DNA of 52,319 nt from Cryomorpha ignava. GTDB taxonomy: Bacteria > Bacteroidota > Bacteroidia > Flavobacteriales_D > Cryomorphaceae. A model generated the notes under the pieces. The model did not search any database and was not told the origin of the DNA. It worked only from the letters and a program-made list of their open reading frames with translations. A program made the position numbers and the translations under genes. How positions within the stretch are numbered: the first letter of the stretch is position 1; each line of letters opens with the position of its first letter. Location of the stretch: positions 1-52,319 of the forward strand of contig NZ_JAAGVY010000035.1 in NCBI RefSeq assembly GCF_010686655.1, given 5' to 3'. Positions 1 to 7,226 of the stretch are shown one piece after another.

Positions 1-62
1 TCCTTACCTTCTTTAATGATGGTGATCTTTTCCTGTGTGCTTTTTCGTTTTTTGTTTTTCAT
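1..62 (-). CDS. N-terminal fragment, possible IS3-type transposase OrfA
   Basis: An ATG on the minus strand at 62-60 opens a frame that runs off the left edge after 20 residues (MKNKKRKSTQEKI..., ending ITIIKEGK). A short Lys/Arg-rich head followed by an E-K-I-x-I-I-K-E-G pattern resembles the start of the helix-turn-helix part of IS3-family OrfA transposases, but only 20 residues are visible. The frame could equally belong to another small basic protein. It diverges from nothing on its right for about 160 bases. Confidence 0.3.
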   Translation of the reverse strand, partial: MKNKKRKSTQEKITIIKEGK

Positions 63-221
63 TGGTTCTAAATTAAAGTTTTTTTCAAACTTTAATCTGT
101 GTCCAATCATTTAAGGGGCTGGAGAGAGCCCATATGCATTCCCCAGTAATAGTAATCTTCGTTATTGTGCATCATTATTTCAAATTTTGTTGATTAAACT
201 TCAGAATTTTTATCTCGTAGC

Positions 222-662
222 TCACTTTTCCATTTTATTCATTCCCTGCATATCCATTCCTTTTTCGCCCATCATCTTTGTGCAGGATTCCATGCAGTCC
301 TCGGTCATCATGCCTTTTTGGTGCATCATTTTCATCATCGTTCCCATCATCTTGCCGTCGTTCATCATTCCATCCATCATTGAGTTCATCATAGCACTAT
401 CTTTCATCATCATTTGCATTCCTCCTCCCTGCATCATGTTGACCATCATTTTTTTGTTGCCCTGCATCATTTGCATGGCGTGTTGGTTGTTTGGCATATT
501 GTCCATAAACTCGGCCATATAATCGTGGTTTTCTGCAATGGTTTTCATCACTTCACTCCTTGTTTCTGAGTTTTGAAGCATCGTTTTTACATCTTTTTCT
601 TGCTTACAACTGTTTAGTGTAATAAGCCCGATTACTGAAAAAATAATTACTAGTGTTCTCAT
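222..662 (-). CDS. Met-rich lipoprotein
   Basis: This 146-residue protein has a lipoprotein signal: a hydrophobic stretch, then LNSC with the lipidated Cys at about residue 19. The mature part is very rich in methionine, with runs such as MQMM, KKMMVNMM and MMGTMMKMM, and carries a TEDCMESC motif near the C-terminus. Clustered Met with a few Cys and His is typical of Cu(I)/Ag(I)-binding periplasmic proteins. Its neighbours (DUF302, SHOCT, a second Met-rich lipoprotein, HYC_CC_PP) fit a metal-stress role. Metal binding is inferred from composition; I do not recognise a named family. All these genes run leftwards and may be co-transcribed, though the gaps are 80-100 bases. Confidence 0.75.
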   Translation of the reverse strand: MRTLVIIFSVIGLITLNSCKQEKDVKTMLQNSETRSEVMKTIAENHDYMAEFMDNMPNNQHAMQMMQGNKKMMVNMMQGGGMQMMMKDSAMMNSMMDGMMNDGKMMGTMMKMMHQKGMMTEDCMESCTKMMGEKGMDMQGMNKMEK

Positions 663-748
663 AATATTTAATTTTTAGATTACTATTTAGTTTGTTTTGA
701 TTTAAGTTTGTGATTATAATTTGTTGTTTAACTACTTTTTAAAAAGCC

Positions 749-1135
749 TTATAATTTTTCAATTACATTTTTCAGCATTGAAGTTATTTCATTGGCAATC
801 TCGTTCAATTTCTCATTTTCCACAGCTTGCATCGATGCCATTGGATTTACCGCGGCTACCTCAATAACTCCTTCTCCAATTTCCTGGACAATTACATTGC
901 AAGGCAACATCGTTCCAATTTTATCTTCTGCTTGCAAAGCTTTATGTGCATATGGCGGGTTACAAGCTCCAAGTATCCTATACTTTTTAAAGTTTACATC
1001 CAGTTTTTTCTTTAAGGTTTCTTGCACATCAATTTCAGTGAGTATACCAAAACCTTCATCTTTCAATCCTTGAGTAACTTTATCGATAACATCTTCAAAA
1101 GTGCCTTTCATTGTTTTATTAAAATAATAGTTCAT
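749..1135 (-). CDS. DUF302 domain protein
   Basis: This 128-residue cytosolic-looking protein matches the DUF302 fold along its whole length. It has an N-terminal strand-helix (residues 1-30, ending DEGFGILTEIDVQ), the central K-Y-R-I-L-G-A-C-N-P-P-Y-A segment with the family Cys at about residue 57, a LPCNVIVQE strand and a C-terminal helix. DUF302 proteins are often found with metal or sulfur stress genes; their biochemical role is unsettled. The start is the only ATG that gives the full domain. The SHOCT gene ends 6 bases upstream, so the two are very likely co-transcribed. Confidence 0.88.
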   Translation of the reverse strand: MNYYFNKTMKGTFEDVIDKVTQGLKDEGFGILTEIDVQETLKKKLDVNFKKYRILGACNPPYAHKALQAEDKIGTMLPCNVIVQEIGEGVIEVAAVNPMASMQAVENEKLNEIANEITSMLKNVIEKL

Positions 1136-1141
1136 AATCTT

Positions 1142-1333
1142 TTAATTTTTAGTGTTCAACGTTCGTTTTTGTTCTTCATACTCTTCTTTGGATATTTCGC
1201 CCTTGGCGAATCGGTTGTCCAGAATATTCTTAGGATTTTCCATCCTCACTGTTTTTTGTCTATTTCTTCCATTGTTTAGAAATACGCCCAATACAAGCAC
1301 AATCGGTATCAGTATCCACCACCACATCATCAT
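1142..1333 (-). CDS. SHOCT-domain small membrane protein
   Basis: This 63-residue protein has one N-terminal transmembrane helix (about residues 4-20, WWWILIPIVLVLGVFL) and a C-terminal SHOCT motif (NPKNILDNRFAKGEISKEEY). SHOCT is a short C-terminal domain thought to mediate oligomerisation. Small SHOCT membrane proteins commonly sit in copper and heavy-metal resistance clusters. The gene directly precedes the DUF302 gene, 6 bases apart in the same direction, so a shared transcript is likely. The exact function is unknown. Confidence 0.85.
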   Translation of the reverse strand: MMMWWWILIPIVLVLGVFLNNGRNRQKTVRMENPKNILDNRFAKGEISKEEYEEQKRTLNTKN

Positions 1334-1418
1334 AATTGTATAGTTTTAATAGTTAACTAATTGTTTTCATTTAAAATTACCCCAATCTTTAGGGCAGGAA
1401 TTTATTATCCATCGTTTT

Positions 1419-1970
1419 TCATTTTCCTTTCATCATCTTCATCATTTCAGGGTTTTTTTCCATCAATTTCTGCATCATTTCTTCCATCATTTCAGGGTTT
1501 TCGTCCATCATTTGCATCATCTTTTCTTTCATTTCCATTTTCATCATTTCGTTATTATGGATTTCATCCATTAGCATTTTACGACCGTTTTCACTCTCCA
1601 TCATTTTAGCGAGCATTTTAGATTGCATCTTTTGCATCATTTCCGGATTTTTATCCATCATCACCTGCATATGGGATTGCATTTTTTCCTTCATTTCGGG
1701 GTTTTTCTCCATCATCATTTTCATGTTTCCAGATTCCATCTGTTCCATATGCGTTTTCATTAATATCTTTTTGGCGCCTTCATTTTTTTGCGCATCGCTG
1801 ATGAAATTGGTAAACTGAACAGGGTTTGAAATAATTTCTTGATAAATGGCATTTCTATTTTCTTCAACCTGCATTGTTTCGGTGGCATTAAAGGATGATT
1901 TGCAACTAAGCATTGTTCCAACTAATCCAACTGTCATTAAAATTTTTACTGTCGTTTTCATATTTTTCAT
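1419..1970 (-). CDS. Met-rich lipoprotein with degenerate NPEM repeats
   Basis: This 183-residue protein starts with a lipoprotein signal (lipobox MLSC, Cys about residue 23; an alternative start is Met-4). From about residue 75 it is a low-complexity, probably alpha-helical stretch built of E/K/M repeats around N-P-E-M, such as KNPEMKEKMQS, KNPEMMQKMQS and ENPEMMEEMMQK. It looks like an extended Met-lined helix or coiled coil on the periplasmic side and is probably metal-binding. It is a distant relative in style, not in alignment, of the lipoprotein at 222-662. Assignment to copper handling is inference from composition and neighbours. Confidence 0.75.
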   Translation of the reverse strand: MKNMKTTVKILMTVGLVGTMLSCKSSFNATETMQVEENRNAIYQEIISNPVQFTNFISDAQKNEGAKKILMKTHMEQMESGNMKMMMEKNPEMKEKMQSHMQVMMDKNPEMMQKMQSKMLAKMMESENGRKMLMDEIHNNEMMKMEMKEKMMQMMDENPEMMEEMMQKLMEKNPEMMKMMKGK

Positions 1971-2029
1971 TTTTAGATTATTAAATATTCGGTTAAACTG
2001 ATTTTTTTATATTTTGGAAATCTATTCTT

Positions 2030-2086
2030 TTATTCGATTTTAAAATTCATCATCATATTCATGCCAGATTGCATACAATCTTCGCT
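2030..2086 (-). pseudogene. C-terminal remnant of a Met-rich protein
   Basis: One minus-strand frame reads S-E-D-C-M-Q-S-G-M-N-M-M-M-N-F-K before a stop. This resembles the TEDCMESC..M region near the end of the lipoprotein at 222-662. The region upstream (2090-2290) has no continuous frame that extends the similarity. A longer overlapping frame (2040-2288) translates to an unremarkable sequence and looks like a shadow. I read this as the decayed tail of a third Met-rich gene. Confidence 0.4.
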
Positions 2087-2427
2087 GCTTCATGCGTTCT
2101 ATGCCTACATAACTTTTGGTAGCGGCTACAGACCATATTCTTAATCCAGAATTCTTTTGCGAACTCATCTTGTACACGATTAAATTCAAATAATTTGTGT
2201 TGACATTACAATCAACACCACAATCATAATGGCATTTTCGATAAAATGAGTTTCTGTCAGAACGCATCCCATAAAGTCTAATTTTCATCAGAATAAGGAT
2301 GGTAACCAGCTTATTCTCCTAAAAATTAGCGAATACTAGTATTCAGTATAAAATTGATTTGATGAAATAAAATAAATGAAGTGGACGCGATAGCCAATCG
2401 GTGTGGCCACCACAAGTCAACATCAAA

Positions 2428-2844
2428 TCAAAGTCGAAAAACCTGAAAAAGAATGCTGATATCCGGCCAGGCGACCGGAGGCAGGTAAGTGAAAAAATCG
2501 TCCCTTAGAGATTCGCGGGCGAATGAGAAACCAATAAAAGTGGCTACAAGAGCCTGAATAAAAATGGCGTTGGGAGCAGTAATAAGACCTGTTGTCGTAA
2601 AACCATCTTTGAGACTTAGGGTGGTATAGTGATTTTCGCAGCACGGAATAGGTCGAACCATATTGGCTGCACCGTCATTTTCACATGTTGCGTCCATATC
2701 CGGCATTTCGCAATCCAAACTTTTTTCCCCAATCATAAGCTGCGACTCTACAGCTTCACCACCGCAATAATGGCTTGCAAGCGTTAAGCCTACATTGCTG
2801 AGCAACAGGATAAACGAAAGTGATATGGCGATGACTTTGCGCAT
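2428..2844 (-). CDS. HYC_CC_PP family protein
   Basis: This 138-residue protein carries the three signatures that name the family: S-H-Y-C-G-G after the signal peptide (about residues 24-29), a C-C-E-N-H in the middle (about residue 74), and Y-L-P-P near the C-terminus. The N-terminus is a signal peptide or membrane anchor (ISLSFILLLSNVGLTLA). Further Cys pairs (DCEMPDMDATC) suggest metal or disulfide chemistry. Members are Bacteroidota-specific and often lie beside TonB receptors or copper/heavy-metal genes. A TATATTTG element (TAnnTTTG type) lies just upstream of the start. Function is unknown. Confidence 0.85.
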   Translation of the reverse strand: MRKVIAISLSFILLLSNVGLTLASHYCGGEAVESQLMIGEKSLDCEMPDMDATCENDGAANMVRPIPCCENHYTTLSLKDGFTTTGLITAPNAIFIQALVATFIGFSFARESLRDDFFTYLPPVAWPDISILFQVFRL

Positions 2845-2872
2845 TGGGTCAAATATAGTAGATGTTATTTTA

Positions 2873-2920
2873 TAAAATGTTATAAAATTCTATGTTTATG
2901 TTGTGAAATTGTGGGGTGGG
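2873..2920. repeat. Dispersed repeat, copy 1 (27-bp identical core)
   Basis: A 27-bp sequence beginning GTTTATGTTGTGAAATTGTG and ending GGGTGGG (2894-2920) is identical at 23541-23567. The 20 bases before it are also similar (ATGTTAT-A/G-A-A/G-ATT...). The two copies lie about 20.6 kb apart in the same orientation, both in intergenic DNA. No open frame covers either copy. Confidence 0.75.
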
Positions 2921-3110
2921 GGTATTTTTTAGGGGTAGATTTGGTTGTGGCTTCGATCTGATGCATTTTAATCCATCAGCTTCGTCAATTGTTTCGTTTG
3001 CTACTGCTTCGATTCAAGTTCGGTGATTAAGTCTTCTGAAAAGTTCCTTTGAACCAATAGTGAATGTGATTCGTTTATGATGTATATTTGAACCACATAA
3101 AGAAGAACCC

Positions 3111-3356
3111 ATGCCAAGACAAAGTATAACATTCACATCGCCCAATGATCTGTGGCTTAATGCGCAGGTCAATAGCGAAGAGTTCAGTTCGAAGAGCGAA
3201 GTTGTCAATGATCTCATTCGCAAAGCACGCGCAGAGCAGACGCATATCGATTACGTACGAGCAAGGTTGAAGAAGGCAGAAGATGGTGGTTTTACTGATC
3301 TTTCTGCTGAAGATATTCGTCAAGAAATCAGAAAAGAGCTTGGCTTGAATGTCTGA
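3111..3356 (+). CDS. parD: ParD-type antitoxin
   Basis: This 81-residue protein has the ParD/CopG ribbon-helix-helix layout: an N-terminal strand (PRQSITFTSPND), helix 1 and helix 2 (SEEFSSKSEVVNDLIRKAR), then a charged C-terminal toxin-binding tail. It would bind DNA as a dimer, repress its own promoter and neutralise ParE. It overlaps the downstream parE reading frame by 8 bases, the usual parDE arrangement. Here the toxin gene is broken, so this is an orphan antitoxin unless the stop is suppressed. Confidence 0.9.
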   Translation: MPRQSITFTSPNDLWLNAQVNSEEFSSKSEVVNDLIRKARAEQTHIDYVRARLKKAEDGGFTDLSAEDIRQEIRKELGLNV

Positions 3357-3636
3357 TTATTTCCTAAGTGAAGCTGCCAGAACAGACCTGAAGAATATAT
3401 ATCGTTTCGGATACGAACGCTTTGGTGAGCAGCAAGCCGAGCGGTAATACGATGGCCTTATTATTGGCTTCGAAGATATTGCCAAAAGCCCACTGCGCTA
3501 TCAAGGCGTCCCAGAATACGGAGTCGACTATCATCGCTGCGTTTATATTTCAGAGAGTATTTACTTGCGCGTTGTTGGTCTTAGAGTCGAGATTATTGCC
3601 GTCATTTTGGGACTGGATATATTGACTCGGTTTTAG
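3349..3636 (+). pseudogene. parE: ParE-type toxin, interrupted by an in-frame stop
   Basis: An ATG overlapping the end of parD opens a ParE-like frame (MSDYFLSEAARTDLKNIYRF, then G-E-Q-Q-A-E-R). A TAA at 3445-3447 stops it after 32 residues. The same frame continues at once with YDGLIIGFEDIAKSPLRY and the remaining ParE core (YHRCVYI, LRVEIIAVILG) to TAG at 3634-3636. In ParE proteins an aromatic residue is common exactly where the stop falls, so a single point mutation explains the break. The very end (after AVILG) may also be shifted: the +1 frame gives a more ParE-like tail, ...YIDSVLV. Confidence 0.85.
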
Positions 3637-3699
3637 TTTGAGCCAGAAACCATTAACAAAACACAGCCTTCCGCAAATCCCGAACACTACGTTTCTATT

Positions 3700-3802
3700 T
3701 CAAAACACCACAACTTTTTTAAGCACAGAACCCTTATTTGTACTTATCCGCACAAAATACAATGAAGAGGCAAAAGCGGAAAGATAAAGTGTAATACTTT
3801 CG
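3700..3802 (-). pseudogene. T9SS sorting-domain tail fragment
   Basis: The minus strand encodes about 33 residues (ITLYLSAFASSLYFVRIST, then NKGSVLKKVVVF, then TGA). They align without gaps to the C-terminus of the secreted protein at 24548-25843 (TTLDLSSFDPSLYFVWIST, DKGAVVKKVVVF). The DNA is also similar through and beyond the stop codon. Nothing upstream extends the protein. This is the stranded 3' end of a paralogue of that gene. The rest of 3803-4060 holds one short unrecognised frame (about 3910-4026, ...VLEKYAHRNAMDEQAEG...) and no gene I can support. Confidence 0.75.
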
Positions 3803-4060
3803 GAGAAGGCGCCCCACTTTTTTCACGGTACTTCTATGTTTTGAGTAGTAAGATGAGAATTGGTATTTTTGCGATAGGATTTATAAGTTGATTACTACGC
3901 AGGAAAAAAGTGTTAGAAAAATACGCACACAGAAATGCAATGGATGAGCAAGCAGAAGGCTACGCCAACACCATAGAAATAATTAAGGCTTTAGCGGTAA
4001 GGAAGTCCTTAAGCGCATTGAAATAACTGGAAGTAAGATTTTACAGCAACAGAGCATAAA

Positions 4061-4846
4061 ATGGAAAATTCAGAAATCATTATTTACCAAACTGAAAATG
4101 GTCTGACCAAGATTCAAACGCGGCTTGAAGATGAAACCGTCTGGCTGACCATTGAACAGATGGCTGAATTGTTTCAAAAGGCAAAGTCAACTATTAATGA
4201 ACACATTCTGAATATATACAAAGAGGGGGAACTACAAAAAAAGGAATCAATAAGAAAAATCGGAATTTCCGATTTTTCTACTAAACCTACCAATCATTAC
4301 AATCTCGATGTGATTATTTCGGTAGGCTACCGTGTTAAATCCTTGAGAGGTACGCAATTTAGAATTTGGGCAACGTCTTCGAGAATACCTTGTTAAAGGT
4401 TTTACTATGAATGATGAGCTGCTGAAAGATGCTGGTGGGGGCAATTATTTTGAAGAATTATTGACCCGCATACGAGACATTCGGTCTTCAGAAAAAGTAT
4501 TCTGGCGCAAAGTTCTCGATATTTATGCCACCAGCATAGACTATGATCCTAAATCGGATTTATCTGCTACCTTTTTTAAAACCGTACAAAATAAAAAGCA
4601 CTGGGCAGCACATGGTAATACCGCTGCTGAAATTATTTACCAACGCATAGATGCCGCTAAACTAAGTCTGGGTCTTACCAATTAAAAAGGAGAAAAGCCT
4701 ACTAAAAAAGAAATAGAAATTGCTAAGAATTATTTGAATGAAAAGGAATTGGCTGTCTTGAACAGAATGGTGACTGCTTATTTAGAAATTGCCGAGTTGC
4801 AAGCATATAATCGTAAGCCAATGTATATGAAGGATTGGACGGCACG
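4061..4846 (+). pseudogene. RhuM-family protein, frameshifted, stopped and truncated
   Basis: The first 100 residues match RhuM (virulence RhuM/Fic-adjacent) proteins: an N-terminal half with EQMAELFQKAKSTINEHI and NLDVIISVGYRVKS. Near 4370 the frame is lost (GTQFRIWAT) and resumes in another frame as REYLVKGFTMNDE, GGGNYFEELLTRIRDIRSSE, KVLDIYATSIDYDP and KHWAAHGNTAAEIIYQR. A TAA at 4683-4685 then interrupts LGLTN/KGEKPTKKEIEIAKNYL. The similarity ends at MYMKDW near 4834-4846, where an unrelated secreted-protein frame begins. RhuM genes typically accompany restriction-modification or defence islands; none is intact here. Confidence 0.85.
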
Positions 4847-5863
4847 GATAGTTTATATGCCAATACGAAAAACAATAACAACATTGTTTGGAAGAACCTT
4901 TCGGTAATTGATATGCAAGAGTTGGTAGGCAACCCTAATGGCACTTGGGATGATGAAAAAATAGTAGGCGCAAACGTATCCGTCGGTAACATTGCAAATC
5001 AGGTGATGAAGTATGATCTTGAATTTTCGCTACCAAAGTATAGCGGTGATAAACAAATAACAGATGAAGCAGAGGTAAAAATAACAATGGAAGAAGATAT
5101 TTGGAATAAATGGATTGCCGGAGGTGCCCAAGCTGATAATTTAACTGTTTCTCGCGAAGATAAGTTTCAGGTAATTGTTACTGGAAATCCTGCGAAATTA
5201 AAAAATCTTACTTTTGCTCCTAAAGAACGCGGTTTGGTACATTTGAGTTTCAATTTTCTTGTAGATAATATGCCATTTTTGCCCGAGTATAAGTACAATC
5301 TTATACAAAGAGAACATGGATCTAATCAGGTGCTCGGTGGTGAAGTTTTCAAGGTGATTTCACCTGTTAGAAATGGATTTTTGGCTGACGCAGGAGATGA
5401 TGACGAGATTTTTAAAGGTGATTTTGGCAGGCTGGATGCAGTAGATATATTTGAACCAGCAATTTATAATTGGTATGATCCAACAGGAACTCTTGTCTAT
5501 ACGGGAAAAGATTTGCAGGTATCACCAGCAGTAACTACCACATATAAATTAGAGGTTATAGCCAGAACAGATGGAATTAAGGACTATGATGAAGCAAATG
5601 TAGAAGTGCAGATATATGCAATTTTAGGAATGTCTCCTAATCCAAGCAGCACTCAGGTGAATGTAAATTACCTTGCGAGTGATGCAAGCTCGGCTTATCT
5701 AACCCTAATGCAGCCTTATGGTAATACTTCTAACCAATATATATTGGATGTAAACCAGAGTGTTGTCACAATTAATTTGTCGAGCTATCAGCCTGGATCG
5801 TATAGCGTTATCTTGGTTTGTGATGGACAGTCCGTTGATTCTGAAACGATTATTGTACAATGA
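4838..5863 (+). pseudogene. Headless T9SS-sorted secreted protein
   Basis: About 340 residues with no signal peptide: the open frame begins inside the rhuM remnant and its only possible initiator there is a TTG, which I do not believe. The readable part is a beta-rich extracellular protein with an Ig/PKD-like stretch (NWYDPTGTLVYTGKDLQVSPA, then TTTYKLEVIA) and a C-terminal sorting domain (MSPNPSSTQVNVNY ... SYSVILVCDGQSVDSETIIVQ). The N-terminal half was lost when this sequence was joined to rhuM. Translation as it stands could not be secreted. Confidence 0.7.
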
Positions 5864-5920
5864 GTTCTAATCTCTTTCTTCTTCAAAAGTTATTGAAGAA
5901 GGGAATTTAAAAAAAATATT

Positions 5921-7126
5921 ATGAAGGTATTGGTAGGATTAGTATTGTTTCTATTTTCTTTTCCCCATCTTAGAGCCCAATGGTATGAGGTGAATTCAAA
6001 CACCAGCGAACAGTTAAACGACATATTTTTTGTTGATAGCACCACAGGCTTTTGCGTTGGTGGTGACAACATTTCTGCATCATTTCAAGGTAATGGAATA
6101 ATCCTGAAAACGGAAGACAGCGGTGAAAATTGGGAGACAATATATTCAATAGACTCTCTATCATTTCAACATGTCGCGGTCATTACTGAAAGCAATCAAA
6201 CTAAGCTTCTTGCCTTCGCATCACGAAATGGAATGTTCTATATGGTTTCAACATTATTATCACCCCCAATGCAAGATTGGAATATTGAGCAAATCAATTA
6301 TAAGCCTATTGACGTGAGAGTTTATGATAACAAATTATATCTTCATGATGCATTAGATCTAGGTCTAAAGCGATTAATAGATAATGATCTATTTCTAATT
6401 AAATCGCAGATAGGAATGTTCAATGTAAATTCTTACGGCTTAATTATTATGAATGCAAGTGCGTCAAATATCGAACGATCTTCAGATTTCGGCAATACTT
6501 GGTTTAGCACTCAAACATTTCCACCAGGCTTAAATGCAAATCAATTTAACAACTCGGACTTTGCTTGTTTTGGCGACACTTTAATCATAAAAGCCACATA
6601 CGGCTCTAACATTCATTATAGTAATGACTTTGGAAATGAGTGGAACACTGTTATCGGAGGACCAGATAATTATTCTTTAATCGTCTCGACAGATTTGATT
6701 TATGGTTTAGCTATAGATTCCAATTTATACTATACGGCTAATTTTGGAATAGATTGGATTAGTCAGGGTGTGTATAATGTTAATAGTATTCATTATCAGT
6801 ATAATATGGGTTTTTTATTGGGTGAATCTGGCAATATATTTAAAACCAACAACAATGGAGGAATAACTGGTCAATTGGATATTGAAGGTTTAAAAAAAAA
6901 GATTGATATTTACCCCAACCCTGCAAAAGAAATTCTGACCTTTCAACTCCCGGAAGGCTTGAAGCTGAATAAAATACAGTTGGCCAATTCAAATGGCCAG
7001 ATTATTGAAACGCTTTCGTTGAGCAGAAGAGAGATTGATACTTCAAACCTTGCTGCTGGAATTTACTTCCTGACTTTTGAAACGAGTGAAGGAACGATAA
7101 CGGAGAAGGTTGTGATAGCGAGGTAA
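5921..7126 (+). CDS. Secreted YCF48/BNR-like protein with T9SS sorting domain
   Basis: This 401-residue protein has an N-terminal signal peptide (MKVLVGLVLFLFSFPHLRAQ), then beta-propeller-like repeats with S-x-D-x-G-x-x-W cores (TEDSGENWETI, SSDFGNTWFST, SNDFGNEWNTV, TANFGIDWIS), as in YCF48/BNR proteins. The last about 75 residues (IDIYPNPAKEILTF ... AAGIYFLTFETSEG ... KVVIAR) are a type A T9SS sorting domain, so it should be exported and attached to or released from the surface. It is followed by a paralogue of the same design. The ligand is unknown. Confidence 0.85.
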   Translation: MKVLVGLVLFLFSFPHLRAQWYEVNSNTSEQLNDIFFVDSTTGFCVGGDNISASFQGNGIILKTEDSGENWETIYSIDSLSFQHVAVITESNQTKLLAFASRNGMFYMVSTLLSPPMQDWNIEQINYKPIDVRVYDNKLYLHDALDLGLKRLIDNDLFLIKSQIGMFNVNSYGLIIMNASASNIERSSDFGNTWFSTQTFPPGLNANQFNNSDFACFGDTLIIKATYGSNIHYSNDFGNEWNTVIGGPDNYSLIVSTDLIYGLAIDSNLYYTANFGIDWISQGVYNVNSIHYQYNMGFLLGESGNIFKTNNNGGITGQLDIEGLKKKIDIYPNPAKEILTFQLPEGLKLNKIQLANSNGQIIETLSLSRREIDTSNLAAGIYFLTFETSEGTITEKVVIAR

Positions 7127-7226
7127 GATGGTTTATGCAATTATAGGACTAAAAGAGTCAGGTTTTTAACGTAAGGTTCACAAAAATCAAAAGCCTACTT
7201 TGCAAGAGTCTTTTAACCAAACGATC

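Noticed and set aside
187-522. Plus-strand open frame of 111 codons
   Set aside because: It is the antisense shadow of the Met-rich lipoprotein: runs of CAT (Met on the other strand) give Ile/His/Phe strings that mimic a membrane protein.
2040-2288. Minus-strand 82-codon frame as a gene
   Set aside because: No recognisable content; the similarity to a Met-rich tail is in a different frame, so this one is a shadow over a decayed region. A 28-codon hydrophobic frame nearby was also too short to support.
4407-4685. Separate small gene for the 92-residue frame
   Set aside because: It is the middle of the rhuM gene after the frameshift, not an independent gene.
4835-5863. Complete gene with TTG start
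   Set aside because: No signal peptide although the C-terminus is a T9SS signal; the start lies within rhuM sequence, so the gene has lost its 5' part.
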